A DNA stretch of 15,410 bases from Tepidimonas sp. (GCA_025054905.1 JANWZF010000085.1:1-15410); one strand, 5' to 3'; counted from the first letter of the stretch, positions 7,225 to 14,832 are shown. Notes: generated by a model from the sequence alone, not told the origin. A program made the numbers and translations.

Positions 7225-8847
7225 GTGGAGACCACCCCCTCCCTCGCCCCCGCCGCGCCTGCCTCGGCCCGGCCTGTCTGGATCGGGGCGGCGGTGGTGA
7301 CGTTGGTGCTGGCCGCAGCGGCCAGCCTCGGCGTGGATGCGATGACGCAACGCTGGGCCGCGGATGCGGCCCAGCGGCAATGGGAGCTGGAGCGTGCGCG
7401 GGCACAAACGCTGGCGGTGGCGATATCGGCCGGTCTGCAGCAACGCCTGGCGCTGGCGCGTGGCGTGGCGCTCAGCTTCACGCAGGGAGCCGAGGTGCGT
7501 GCCGTGCTGTCGCAACGCGCCGCCGGGGTGGCCGCCACCCACCCTGCTCTGGCCCAGCGCCTCAGTCGGTTGGACGAACGGCTGGACATCGCCGTGCGCG
7601 AGCTGGGCCTGGGGCTGATCGCCGTGGCCGACCTGCACGGCGAAGTGGTGGCCGCGGGCGAGCCGCCGTCGATTCCCTCGTTCGTCGGCAAGCAGTACTC
7701 CGAGGGACCGCTGTATGCCCAGGCCCGCCAGGGCCGATCGGTGCGCATGTTTCTGGTCGGCGAAACCACCGGACGGCGCAGCGTGGTGTTTGCCGAGCCG
7801 GTGATGGTGCAGGATCGCTTCGTGGGTTACGTGGGGGTGTCGCTGACGCTGGACGAATCGCTGCTGCCCGTGCAGGCCAGCGACGCATTCGTCACCGACC
7901 AGCATGGTGTGGTCGTGCTCAGCCACGACTGGCAGCGCCTGTTCCGCCGTCTGGTCCACGAACCGTCGTGGTCACCACCCCCCGCCAACGGCTGGCCCAT
8001 CTACGGCGGGCAGCCACCACGGCTGTGGCCTTGGTATCCCGGCCCCCACCCCGGGCTGTGGTGGCTTGAGGCGCCCGGCGAAGGCGTGCCGGTGGTGGAG
8101 GCGCGCACCGACATCTTCGAGGGCCTGCTGCATACCCACGTGCTGCAGCCCGCCCACTGGTTCGCCGACCTCGAGCAGCAGCGGCGCAGGCTGCGCATAC
8201 TCGGCACGAGCCTGGCTGTGGCGGTGCTGGGCTCCTTCGTGCTGCTGCTGGGCACCTGGTGGCAGGGGCGTCGGCATCGCCAAGCCCTGGAGGCCCTCAA
8301 TCGAGAGCTGCAGCGCATAGCCGTCACCGACGCGCTGACCGGCATCGCCAACCGCCGCTCCATTCTGCAGCAGCTGGACGACGAACTAAGACGACTGCGG
8401 CGTCACGGACGCCCGCTGAGCGTGCTGTCGCTGGATCTGGATTACTTCAAGCAAGTCAACGACCGCTACGGTCATGCCGTGGGCGACGCGATGCTGCAGC
8501 ACGTGGTGCGCACCGTGCAGCAGCAGCTGCGCGCCACCGACTCCTTCGGCCGCATCGGCGGGGAGGAATTCCTCGTGCTGCTGCCAGAGACGGGCGCCGA
8601 GGAAGCACAAAAGGTGGCGTTCAAGCTGCGCGAGGCCGTGGCGCGCTCGCCTCTGACCGTGCATGAGGGCACCCCTTTGGCCATGACGGTCAGCATCGGC
8701 GGGCTGACCGCTACCGAGGCCGAATGGGACGCCGCGCGGCTGCTGGCGCTGGCCGATGCCGCGCTGTACGAGGCCAAGCGCGCCGGACGCGACTGCGTGC
8801 GCTGGGCTGCACCGCCGGCAACGCCTACTTGCCCAACAGCTGGTTGA
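7225..8847 (+). CDS. Membrane sensor diguanylate cyclase (GGDEF)
   Basis: Predicted to make cyclic di-GMP from two GTP. The 540-residue protein has a short cytoplasmic N-terminus, a first membrane helix at about 18-37, a periplasmic sensor domain of about 285 residues, a second helix at about 324-345, and a GGDEF domain from about 365. The catalytic motif is GGEEF (445-449), the metal-binding Asp404 lies in LDLDYFKQVND, and the inhibitory I-site RATD (436-439) is intact, so an active, product-inhibited enzyme is expected. The sensor segment FVGKQYSEGPLYAQARQ..GRRSVVFAEPVM resembles DctB-like double-Cache domains; the ligand is unknown. Translation starts at GTG 7225; the next ATG would remove the first membrane helix. 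It is 10 bases after mog. Its last 23 bases overlap the convergent cysE gene. Confidence 0.93.
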   Translation: METTPSLAPAAPASARPVWIGAAVVTLVLAAAASLGVDAMTQRWAADAAQRQWELERARAQTLAVAISAGLQQRLALARGVALSFTQGAEVRAVLSQRAAGVAATHPALAQRLSRLDERLDIAVRELGLGLIAVADLHGEVVAAGEPPSIPSFVGKQYSEGPLYAQARQGRSVRMFLVGETTGRRSVVFAEPVMVQDRFVGYVGVSLTLDESLLPVQASDAFVTDQHGVVVLSHDWQRLFRRLVHEPSWSPPPANGWPIYGGQPPRLWPWYPGPHPGLWWLEAPGEGVPVVEARTDIFEGLLHTHVLQPAHWFADLEQQRRRLRILGTSLAVAVLGSFVLLLGTWWQGRRHRQALEALNRELQRIAVTDALTGIANRRSILQQLDDELRRLRRHGRPLSVLSLDLDYFKQVNDRYGHAVGDAMLQHVVRTVQQQLRATDSFGRIGGEEFLVLLPETGAEEAQKVAFKLREAVARSPLTVHEGTPLAMTVSIGGLTATEAEWDAARLLALADAALYEAKRAGRDCVRWAAPPATPTCPTAG

Positions 8848-9607
8848 GCCGCTCGGCCTCGAAATGCTCGGTGCGCGCCGCATCGGGCGGCAGGCATGAG
8901 CCGCGCTGCGCACAGGCCAGCTTCTCGATCGCCTGCCACAGCAGCGCGATCTGGTGCTCGTGGCTGGCCGCGTTGTCGATCAGCCCCCGCAGGGCCTGGC
9001 TGAGCGGATCGTCGTTTTGCGTCACGCCGTAGGCCGAAAAGCCCATGCGCGCGGCGGCCTCCTCGCGCCGCGCATCGGCCTCGGCGACGATGATGCGCGC
9101 CGGATTGCCCACCGCGGTGGCACCGGCGGGCACCGGCTTGGTCACCACCGCGTTGCTGCCCACCTTGGCCCCGTCGCCGACCTCAAAGCCGCCGAGGATC
9201 TTGGCGCCGGCCCCAACGATCACCCCACGCCCCAGCGTCGGGTGGCGTTTGGTGCCTTTGTACAGCGACGTGCCCCCCAGCGTGACGCCGTGGTAGATCG
9301 TGCAGTCGTCACCGATCTCGGCGGTCTCGCCGATCACCACGCCCATGCCATGGTCGATAAAAACGCGCGCACCGATACGCGCCCCCGGATGAATCTCGAT
9401 GCCGGTCAGCCAGCGATTCCAGTGCGAGATCCAGCGCGCGCACCAGCGCCAGCCGCGCCGCCACAGGGCATGCGCCAACCGGTGCAACCAGATGGCGTGC
9501 AGCCCGGGGTAACAGGTCAGCACCTCCCAGCGCGAGCGCGCCGCCGGGTCGCGCTCGAGGATGGCGTCGATGTCGTCGCGCACGCGGCGCCAAAGCGAGG
9601 CAGGCAT
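8825..9607 (-). CDS. cysE: Serine O-acetyltransferase
   Basis: Acetylates L-serine with acetyl-CoA, the first committed step of cysteine synthesis. The 260-residue protein has an N-terminal helical domain and a left-handed beta-helix of hexapeptide repeats. IHPGARIG, FIDHGMGVVIGETAEIG, GVTLGGTSLYKGTKRHP and GAGAKILGGFEVGDGAKVGSNAVV are clear. By eye, Asp85-His86 correspond to Asp157-His158 of E. coli CysE and His122 to His193; Glu71 stands where E. coli has Asp143, a common substitution in the shorter CysE type. The C-terminal tail after about residue 190 is longer than in E. coli. The start at 9607 lies 11 bases after the trmJ stop, so the two are probably cotranscribed. The stop codon lies inside the convergent cyclase gene. 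Confidence 0.95.
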   Translation of the reverse strand: MPASLWRRVRDDIDAILERDPAARSRWEVLTCYPGLHAIWLHRLAHALWRRGWRWCARWISHWNRWLTGIEIHPGARIGARVFIDHGMGVVIGETAEIGDDCTIYHGVTLGGTSLYKGTKRHPTLGRGVIVGAGAKILGGFEVGDGAKVGSNAVVTKPVPAGATAVGNPARIIVAEADARREEAAARMGFSAYGVTQNDDPLSQALRGLIDNAASHEHQIALLWQAIEKLACAQRGSCLPPDAARTEHFEAERLNQLLGK

Positions 9608-9618
9608 GGGCTGGCAGT

Positions 9619-10374
9619 TTAGCCGCTGTGCCGGCGCGCGGCTTCGATCACCGCCCGCGCCACCCCGCGCAGGATGTGGACTTCGGTGGCGGTGGGGGCT
9701 GCGCGCTGCACCAGCAGACGCAGGCGCGCCATCAGCTTTTTCGGGCTGGCCGCATCGAGGTAGCCCACCGCCAGCAGCGCCTCGCGCCAATGGTCCAGCA
9801 GCCCGCTGAGCGCCGGCGCGTCCGCAGGCGGCGCACGCCGCGGGCCGCTGGGGCCGGCAGCCGCCTCGGCGCCAAATCCCCCCAGCGCCAGCCGCCATTC
9901 GTACGCGATCAGCTGCACCGCCGCCGCCAGGTTGAGCGATCCGTAGTCCGCCGCCGTGGGGATGCGCAGACAGACATGGCTGCGGTAGACATCGGCATTG
10001 GACAGCCCGTAGCGCTCCGGGCCGAACACAAAGGCCACGCCGCTTTCGCCCCCGGCCAGGGCGTGCGGGGCCAGCGCCGCCAGATAAGGGCGCGGTGCGG
10101 CCACCGGCGGGCCGAAATCGCGCGGCGTCATCGCCGTCGTGCACACATGGCTGATGCCGGTCAAAGCCTCATCCAGCGTGGCCACCACGCGCGCCTGCTG
10201 CAGCACATCAACAGCGCCGCTGGCGCGCTCGACCGCCTCGGGCCGCTGCAGCACATCGGGCCAGCGCGGCCGCACCAGCACCAGATCGGCAAAGCCCATC
10301 ACCTTCATGGCGCGCGCCACCGCACCGACATTGCCGGCGTGGCTGGGTTCGACGAGCACGAATCGCGTACGCAT
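9619..10374 (-). CDS. trmJ: tRNA (cytidine/uridine-2'-O-)-methyltransferase TrmJ
   Basis: Methylates the ribose 2'-OH at position 32 of certain tRNA anticodon loops, using SAM. The protein (251 residues from the ATG at 10374) is a SPOUT-class methyltransferase: RFVLVEPSHAGNVGAVARAMKVMG at the N-terminus, then the trefoil-knot SAM site made by VAFVFGPERYGLSNADV and CLRIPTAADYGSLNLAAAVQLIAYE. A helical C-terminal extension (LLDHWREALLAVGYL..KLMARLRLLVQRA) distinguishes TrmJ from the shorter TrmL. The ATG at 10374 gives the family start MRTRFVLVE; an in-frame GTG at 10389 would add five residues. It is divergent from suhB and upstream of cysE, an arrangement common in beta- and gammaproteobacteria (E. 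coli has trmJ next to suhB). Confidence 0.94.
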   Translation of the reverse strand: MRTRFVLVEPSHAGNVGAVARAMKVMGFADLVLVRPRWPDVLQRPEAVERASGAVDVLQQARVVATLDEALTGISHVCTTAMTPRDFGPPVAAPRPYLAALAPHALAGGESGVAFVFGPERYGLSNADVYRSHVCLRIPTAADYGSLNLAAAVQLIAYEWRLALGGFGAEAAAGPSGPRRAPPADAPALSGLLDHWREALLAVGYLDAASPKKLMARLRLLVQRAAPTATEVHILRGVARAVIEAARRHSG

Positions 10375-10391
10375 GACAGCGGCAGTCACGG

Positions 10392-10397
10392 TAAAAT
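10392..10397 (+). promoter_or_regulatory. Candidate suhB promoter, -10 element
   Basis: TAAAAT is a 5/6 match to TATAAT in GC-rich surroundings, between the divergent trmJ and suhB starts. The predicted transcript start is about 10404, giving a leader of some 90 bases. There is no convincing -35 at the expected distance. Confidence 0.5.
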
Positions 10398-10404
10398 TTC
10401 AGAT

Positions 10405-10439
10405 TGTCCCTCAAAAGGGGGGCATGGCATGATCATGCC
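10405..10439 (+). promoter_or_regulatory. suhB leader hairpin and palindrome
   Basis: TGTCCCTC (10405-10412) can pair with GGGGGGCA (10417-10424) around an AAAA loop, an 8-bp stem with two G-U pairs right at the predicted transcript start. The G-rich arm is also the only Shine-Dalgarno-like sequence in the leader. Two bases later is a perfect 14-bp palindrome, GGCATGATCATGCC (10426-10439), which covers the start of the candidate upstream ORF. The palindrome could be an operator or part of an RNA fold. Confidence 0.45.
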
Positions 10440-10497
10440 GTCGCTGCCCGCCATCGCGCACCGGCAGCCTCCGCGCTCCTTGTTCCATCTGCGATGA
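10429..10497 (+). CDS. Candidate 22-residue leader peptide upstream of suhB
   Basis: A short ORF starts at ATG 10429, six bases after a G-rich ribosome binding site (AGGGGGG, 10416-10422), and runs 22 codons (MIMPSLPAIAHR..SLFHLR) to a TGA that overlaps the suhB ATG as ATGA. suhB itself has no ribosome binding site, so coupled translation from this ORF would explain how it is translated. The peptide has no recognised domain. The frame is also open far upstream because it is antisense to trmJ, so an open frame by itself is weak evidence; the ribosome binding site and the ATGA overlap are the real support. It may serve only to deliver ribosomes. Confidence 0.4.
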   Translation: MIMPSLPAIAHRQPPRSLFHLR

Positions 10498-11381
10498 CCG
10501 CCCATCTCCACCCCATGCTCAACGTGGCCGTCAAGGCCGCCCGCGCCGCCGGCGCCCTCATCAACCGCGCCTCGCTGGACGTGGAAGCGCTGCGCGTGGG
10601 CACCAAGCAGGCCAACGACTTCGTCACCGAAGTCGACCACGCCGCCGAAGCGGCCATCATCGACACGCTGCTGGGCGCTTACCCTGATCACGGCATCTGG
10701 GCCGAAGAGTCGGGCCGCCGCGAAGGCAAGGGCCGCGGCAAGGGGCATGTCTGGATCATCGACCCGCTGGATGGCACCACCAACTTCATCCACGGCTTTC
10801 CGGTCTACTGCGTCAGCATCGCGCTGATGGTCGACGGCCGACTGGAGCAGGCCGTCGTCTACGACCCCACGCGCAACGACCTGTTCACCGCCAGCAAGGG
10901 CCGCGGCGCGTACCTGAACGACCGCCGCATCCGCGTGGCCAAGCGCACGCGCTTGAGCGACTGCCTGCTCAGCACCGGCTTTCCGTTCCGGCCTGGTGAT
11001 GCCTACGACACCTACCTGAAGATGCTGGGCGAGATGCTGCCGCGCGTGGCGGGCGTGCGTCGCCCCGGCTCGGCTGCCCTGGATCTGGCCTACGTGGCCG
11101 CCGGTTTTGCCGACGGCTTCTTTGAGCTGGGGCTGAGCCCCTGGGATGTGGCCGCCGGCGCGCTGCTGGTCACCGAAGCCGGCGGTCTGGTGGGCAACTT
11201 CACCGGCGAGCCGGATTTTCTGGAAACGCGCGAATGCATGGCTGGCAACCCGCGCATCTATGGGCAGCTGGTCGGGCTGCTGAGCAAGTACAGCCGCTGT
11301 GCCCACCACGACGACCGCCTGGCCCCGCCCGCAGCGTCCACGCCGCCGCAGCCGCCCGCCGCTGGAGACGCCCCCTGGTAA
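10494..11381 (+). CDS. suhB: Inositol-1-monophosphatase / Nus-complex factor SuhB
   Basis: Mg-dependent phosphatase of the inositol monophosphatase family; in E. coli SuhB also joins the Nus complex and supports rRNA transcription and 30S assembly. The 295-residue protein has the metal-site motifs EES (71-73), DPLDGTTNF with Asp90 and Asp93, and WD with Asp218. The N-terminal HPMLNVAVKAARAAG matches E. coli SuhB (HPMLNIAVRAARKAG), which supports the ATG at 10494 rather than the later ATG at 10515. After LLSKYSR at about residue 265 there is a proline/alanine-rich tail of about 30 residues not present in E. coli SuhB (267 residues). There is no ribosome binding site of its own; the start overlaps the stop of a possible leader ORF. 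The stop codon overlaps the ribosome binding site of mutS. Confidence 0.93.
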   Translation: MTAHLHPMLNVAVKAARAAGALINRASLDVEALRVGTKQANDFVTEVDHAAEAAIIDTLLGAYPDHGIWAEESGRREGKGRGKGHVWIIDPLDGTTNFIHGFPVYCVSIALMVDGRLEQAVVYDPTRNDLFTASKGRGAYLNDRRIRVAKRTRLSDCLLSTGFPFRPGDAYDTYLKMLGEMLPRVAGVRRPGSAALDLAYVAAGFADGFFELGLSPWDVAAGALLVTEAGGLVGNFTGEPDFLETRECMAGNPRIYGQLVGLLSKYSRCAHHDDRLAPPAASTPPQPPAAGDAPW

Positions 11382-11388
11382 GGCCGCG

Positions 11389-14097
11389 ATGAGCGCGCCC
11401 GACGATCGATCCCCACCCGGCGGTGCGCCTGCCGCGCCCCTGGCAGCCCACACGCCGATGATGCAGCAGTACCTGCGCATCAAGGCCCAGCACCCCCACA
11501 CACTGGTGTTTTACCGCATGGGGGATTTTTACGAGCTGTTCTACGACGACGCCCACAAGGCAGCGCGGCTGCTGGACATCACCCTGACCACGCGCGGCCA
11601 GTCGGCCGGCGCGCCGATCCCGATGGCCGGCGTGCCGGTGCACGCCGTGGAGACCTACCTGGCGCGGCTGGTGCGGCTGGGTGAGTCGGTGGCCATCTGC
11701 GAACAGGTCGGTGACGTGGCCAGCGCCAAAGGACCGGTGGAGCGCCAGGTGGTGCGCATCGTCACCCCAGGCACGTTGACCGACACCGAGCTGCTGGCCG
11801 ACAAAAACGATGCCGTGCTGCTGGCCTTGCACCGTGGCCCGCGCGAGCACTGCGGCCTGGCCTGGCTGGCCGTCACCGAAGGCACGCTGCACCTGGCCGA
11901 ATGCCCCTGGGGCGAGCTGCGCGGCTGGCTGGCGCGCCTGACGCCCAGCGAGGTGCTGGCCAGCGCCGAGCTGCCCGAGCCGCTGCAGCAGGCGCTGCGC
12001 AGCTGGCTGGACGGCCACACCGCCGCGGGCGCCCGCCCGGCGCTGACCCTGCGGCCAGCCTGGCACTTCGATGCGACCCTGGGCCAGCGCCGCCTGTGCA
12101 CACAGCTGCAGGCCGCCAGCCTGGCCGGCTGGGGCGCGCAGGACCTGCCCGCCGCGCACGCAGCCGCCGCCGCGCTGCTGGACTACACCGAGCACACGCT
12201 GGGGCGGCCGCTGGGCCATGTGCAGACGCTGCGCGTGGTGCAGCCCCAGCAATGGATCGACCTGCCGGCCACCACCCGCCGCAATCTGGAGCTGACCCAG
12301 ACGTTGCGCGGCGAGCCGGCGCCCACGCTGCTGTCGCTGCTGGATACCTGTGTGACCGCGATGGGCAGCCGGCTGCTGAAGCGGTGGCTGCTGGAGCCGC
12401 CGCGCCAGCGCGAGCTGGCCCAGGCCAGGCTGCAAGCCGTGGAGGTGCTGCGTCAGCTGGGGCCTGAGACCCTGCGCGGGGCGCTGCGTGGCTTGAGCGA
12501 TGTGGAGCGGCTGGCCGCCCGCCTGGCGCTGCGGCAGGTGCGCCCGCGCGAGCTGGCCGGGCTGCTGCCCACCGTGCAGCGCTGTGACCAGCTGGCCGAC
12601 ACCATGCAGACGTGGCCGCTGGACCAGGCCCCGCTGCTGGCCGAGCTGCTGCCGGCCCTGCGCATGCCCCCTGCGCTGTCGCAGCAGCTGCAGCGCGCCC
12701 TGTTGCCGGAGCCGGCCGCGCTGCTGCGCGACGGGGGGGTCATCGCACCGGGTTACGATGCCGAACTGGACGAACTGCGCGCCATCCAGGCGGGGGCCGA
12801 CCAGTTTTTGCTCGAACTGGAGGCGCGCGAGCGCGCACGCACCGGCATCGCCAACCTGCGCGTGCAATACAACCGCGTGCACGGCTTTTACATCGAGGTC
12901 ACCCAGGGCCAGCTGGACAAGGTGCCAGCCGACTACCGGCGCCGACAGACGCTCAAAAACGCCGAGCGCTTCATCACACCGGAGCTCAAGGCGTTTGAAG
13001 ACAAGGCCCTCAGCGCCCAGGAACGCGCCCTGGCGCGGGAAAAGTGGCTGTACGAGCAGCTGCTGGAAGCCTTGCAGGCGTTCGTGCCCGCGCTGACCGG
13101 CCTGGCGCGGGCGCTGGCAACGCTGGACGTGCTGGGCACGCTGGCCGAGCGCGCGCTGACGCTGAACTGGTGCGCGCCCACCTTCACCGCGCAACCAGGC
13201 GTGGAGATCCGCGGCGGCCGCCACCCGGTGGTCGAGGCCCGCCTGCAGGAAACCGGCGCCGGCCCGTTCATCCCCAACGACACGGTGCTGGATGCGCACA
13301 CGCGCATGCAGATCATCACCGGTCCCAACATGGGCGGCAAGTCCACCTACATGCGCCAGGTGGCGCTGATTGTGCTGCTGGCCAGCATCGGCAGCTACGT
13401 GCCGGCCCAGAGCTGCCGCCTGGGGCCGATCGATGCCATCCACACCCGCATCGGCGCCGCCGACGATCTGGCCAACGCCCAGTCCACCTTCATGCTGGAG
13501 ATGACCGAGGCGGCGCAAATCCTGCACCAGGCCACCGAGCACAGCCTGGTGCTGATGGACGAAATCGGACGCGGCACCTCCACCTACGACGGGCTGGCGC
13601 TGGCCAGCGCGATCGCGGCGCACCTGCTCAACCGCGTGCGCGCCTTCACCCTGTTTGCCACCCACTATTTCGAACTGACCCAGCTGCCGGCGCGCTACCC
13701 CGGGGCGGTCAACCTGCACGTCAGCGCCGTGGAGGGTCGGGGACGCGACATCGTGTTTTTGCACCGGCTCGAGCCCGGCCCAGCCAGCCGCAGCTACGGC
13801 GTGCAGGTGGCCCGGCTGGCCGGTGTGCCGGCCCCGGTGGTGCAACAGGCCCGCCAGTTGCTGGCCCAGCTGCAGGCCAGCGGCCCGGGCGCCCAGCCGC
13901 AGTTGGACCTGTTCGCCAGCGCCGGGGTGGCCGACCCGCCGCCGCCCACGCCCGAGCCGGCCGGCGAACACCCGGTGCTGCAGCGCCTGGCCGAGCTCGA
14001 CCCCGATGCGCTGACCCCGCGCGAAGCGCTGCAGACCCTGTACGAACTGCGCGCCCTGCTGCAAGCCAGCAACGAGGCGGCAACACGCCTTGGGTAG
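11389..14097 (+). CDS. mutS: DNA mismatch repair protein MutS
   Basis: Recognises base mismatches and small loops and, with ATP, recruits MutL. The 902-residue protein contains the mismatch-reading Phe47-Tyr48-Glu49 in GDFYELF, the clamp region around HGFYIEV (about 498), Walker A GPNMGGKST (645-653), Walker B MDE with Asp724-Glu725 in DEIGRGTSTYDG, the FATHYFELTQL segment, and a C-terminal helical tetramerisation-type tail (PVLQRLAELDPDALTPREAL). QLDLF at 838-842 is a good match to the beta-clamp-binding pentapeptide. About 20 extra N-terminal residues, rich in Pro and Ala, precede the family start. The ATG at 11389 has AAGG six bases upstream and lies 7 bases after suhB; a longer in-frame start at 11299 would lie within suhB. 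The stop codon TAG is part of a -10-like TAGAAT for the next gene. Confidence 0.97.
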   Translation: MSAPDDRSPPGGAPAAPLAAHTPMMQQYLRIKAQHPHTLVFYRMGDFYELFYDDAHKAARLLDITLTTRGQSAGAPIPMAGVPVHAVETYLARLVRLGESVAICEQVGDVASAKGPVERQVVRIVTPGTLTDTELLADKNDAVLLALHRGPREHCGLAWLAVTEGTLHLAECPWGELRGWLARLTPSEVLASAELPEPLQQALRSWLDGHTAAGARPALTLRPAWHFDATLGQRRLCTQLQAASLAGWGAQDLPAAHAAAAALLDYTEHTLGRPLGHVQTLRVVQPQQWIDLPATTRRNLELTQTLRGEPAPTLLSLLDTCVTAMGSRLLKRWLLEPPRQRELAQARLQAVEVLRQLGPETLRGALRGLSDVERLAARLALRQVRPRELAGLLPTVQRCDQLADTMQTWPLDQAPLLAELLPALRMPPALSQQLQRALLPEPAALLRDGGVIAPGYDAELDELRAIQAGADQFLLELEARERARTGIANLRVQYNRVHGFYIEVTQGQLDKVPADYRRRQTLKNAERFITPELKAFEDKALSAQERALAREKWLYEQLLEALQAFVPALTGLARALATLDVLGTLAERALTLNWCAPTFTAQPGVEIRGGRHPVVEARLQETGAGPFIPNDTVLDAHTRMQIITGPNMGGKSTYMRQVALIVLLASIGSYVPAQSCRLGPIDAIHTRIGAADDLANAQSTFMLEMTEAAQILHQATEHSLVLMDEIGRGTSTYDGLALASAIAAHLLNRVRAFTLFATHYFELTQLPARYPGAVNLHVSAVEGRGRDIVFLHRLEPGPASRSYGVQVARLAGVPAPVVQQARQLLAQLQASGPGAQPQLDLFASAGVADPPPPTPEPAGEHPVLQRLAELDPDALTPREALQTLYELRALLQASNEAATRLG

Positions 14098-14139
14098 AAT
14101 GGCGTTTGGAGACACCCAATATACTGGCAGGAGTACCTC
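14095..14139 (+). promoter_or_regulatory. Promoter and ribosome binding site of the PIMT-like gene
   Basis: TAGAAT (14095-14100) is a 5/6 -10 match that uses the mutS stop codon; the transcript would start near 14107 and carry a 33-base leader with a good AGGAG (14129-14133) six bases before the ATG. A second -10-like TATACT (14120-14125) would start transcription too late to include this site. No clear -35 is visible for either, so expression may partly come from read-through of mutS. Confidence 0.4.
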
Positions 14140-14832
14140 ATGAGCGCCTCGGCGTTCGACTTCGAACAAGCCCGCTTCAACATGATCGAGCAGCAAATCC
14201 GCCCGTGGGAAGTGCTCGATGCGCGCGTGCTGGCGCTGCTGAGCCAGGTCAAGCGCGAGGACTTCGTGCCCGAAGCGTACCGCGCTCTGGCGCTGTCGGA
14301 TCTCGAAATTCCCCTGTCACGCCCGGCGGTGGAGGGCGAGTGCATGCTGCCTCCCAAGGTCGAGGCGCGCGCGCTGCAGGAGCTCGACCTCAAGCCCAGC
14401 GACAACGTGCTCGAAATCGGCACGGGCTCCGGCTACATGGCCGCGCTGATGGGCAAGCTGGCGCGCCAGGTGCTGACGCTGGAAATCAACCCGCGGCTGG
14501 CCGATCTGGCGCGCGCCAACCTGGCCCGCGCCGGCCTGACCAACGTGAAGGTCAAGACCGCCGACGCCGCCGCGGCGCGCTGTGCCGCCTGCGTCGACGA
14601 GGCCCCCTATGACGCCATCGTGCTGTCCGGCGGCGTGGCCGAGGTGCCGACCGATCTGCTGGAGCTGCTGCGCATCGGCGGACGGCTGCTGGCGTTCGTC
14701 GGTGACGAGACCGTGATGCGCGCCACCGTCGTGCACCGTGCGGGCGAGGCCAGCTACCACAGCGAGCAACCGTGGGACATCGTCGTGCCGCGGCTGCGCC
14801 ATTTCCCCGCGCCCGCGGCCTTCCGCTTCTGA
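14140..14832 (+). CDS. PIMT-family (protein-L-isoaspartate O-methyltransferase-like) protein
   Basis: A SAM-dependent methyltransferase of the PCMT family, 230 residues. The SAM site is intact: motif I LEIGTGSGY (91-99), followed by TLEINPRLAD with acidic Glu115, and YDAIVLSGGVAEVP as motif II. True PIMT enzymes carry GQTISxP just before motif I; here the aligned segment is GECMLPP (66-72), so the Thr and Ser of the active site are missing. The protein may therefore have a different substrate or a non-enzymatic role, although automatic annotation would call it pcm. The N-terminus, ARFNMIEQQIRPWEVLDARVL, is typical of this proteobacterial subgroup found upstream of tolC. It has a strong ribosome binding site; its stop overlaps that of the next gene. 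Fold confidence is high, function low. Confidence 0.88.
   Translation: MSASAFDFEQARFNMIEQQIRPWEVLDARVLALLSQVKREDFVPEAYRALALSDLEIPLSRPAVEGECMLPPKVEARALQELDLKPSDNVLEIGTGSGYMAALMGKLARQVLTLEINPRLADLARANLARAGLTNVKVKTADAAAARCAACVDEAPYDAIVLSGGVAEVPTDLLELLRIGGRLLAFVGDETVMRATVVHRAGEASYHSEQPWDIVVPRLRHFPAPAAFRF

Noticed and set aside
11200..14196. 998-codon minus-strand open frame opposite mutS
   Set aside because: Exact shadow of mutS, rich in Gln, His, Arg and Gly, with no recognisable domain.
13044..14612. 522-codon plus-strand frame across mutS and the methyltransferase gene
   Set aside because: Overlaps two clear genes in another frame and spans their boundary; no domain seen.
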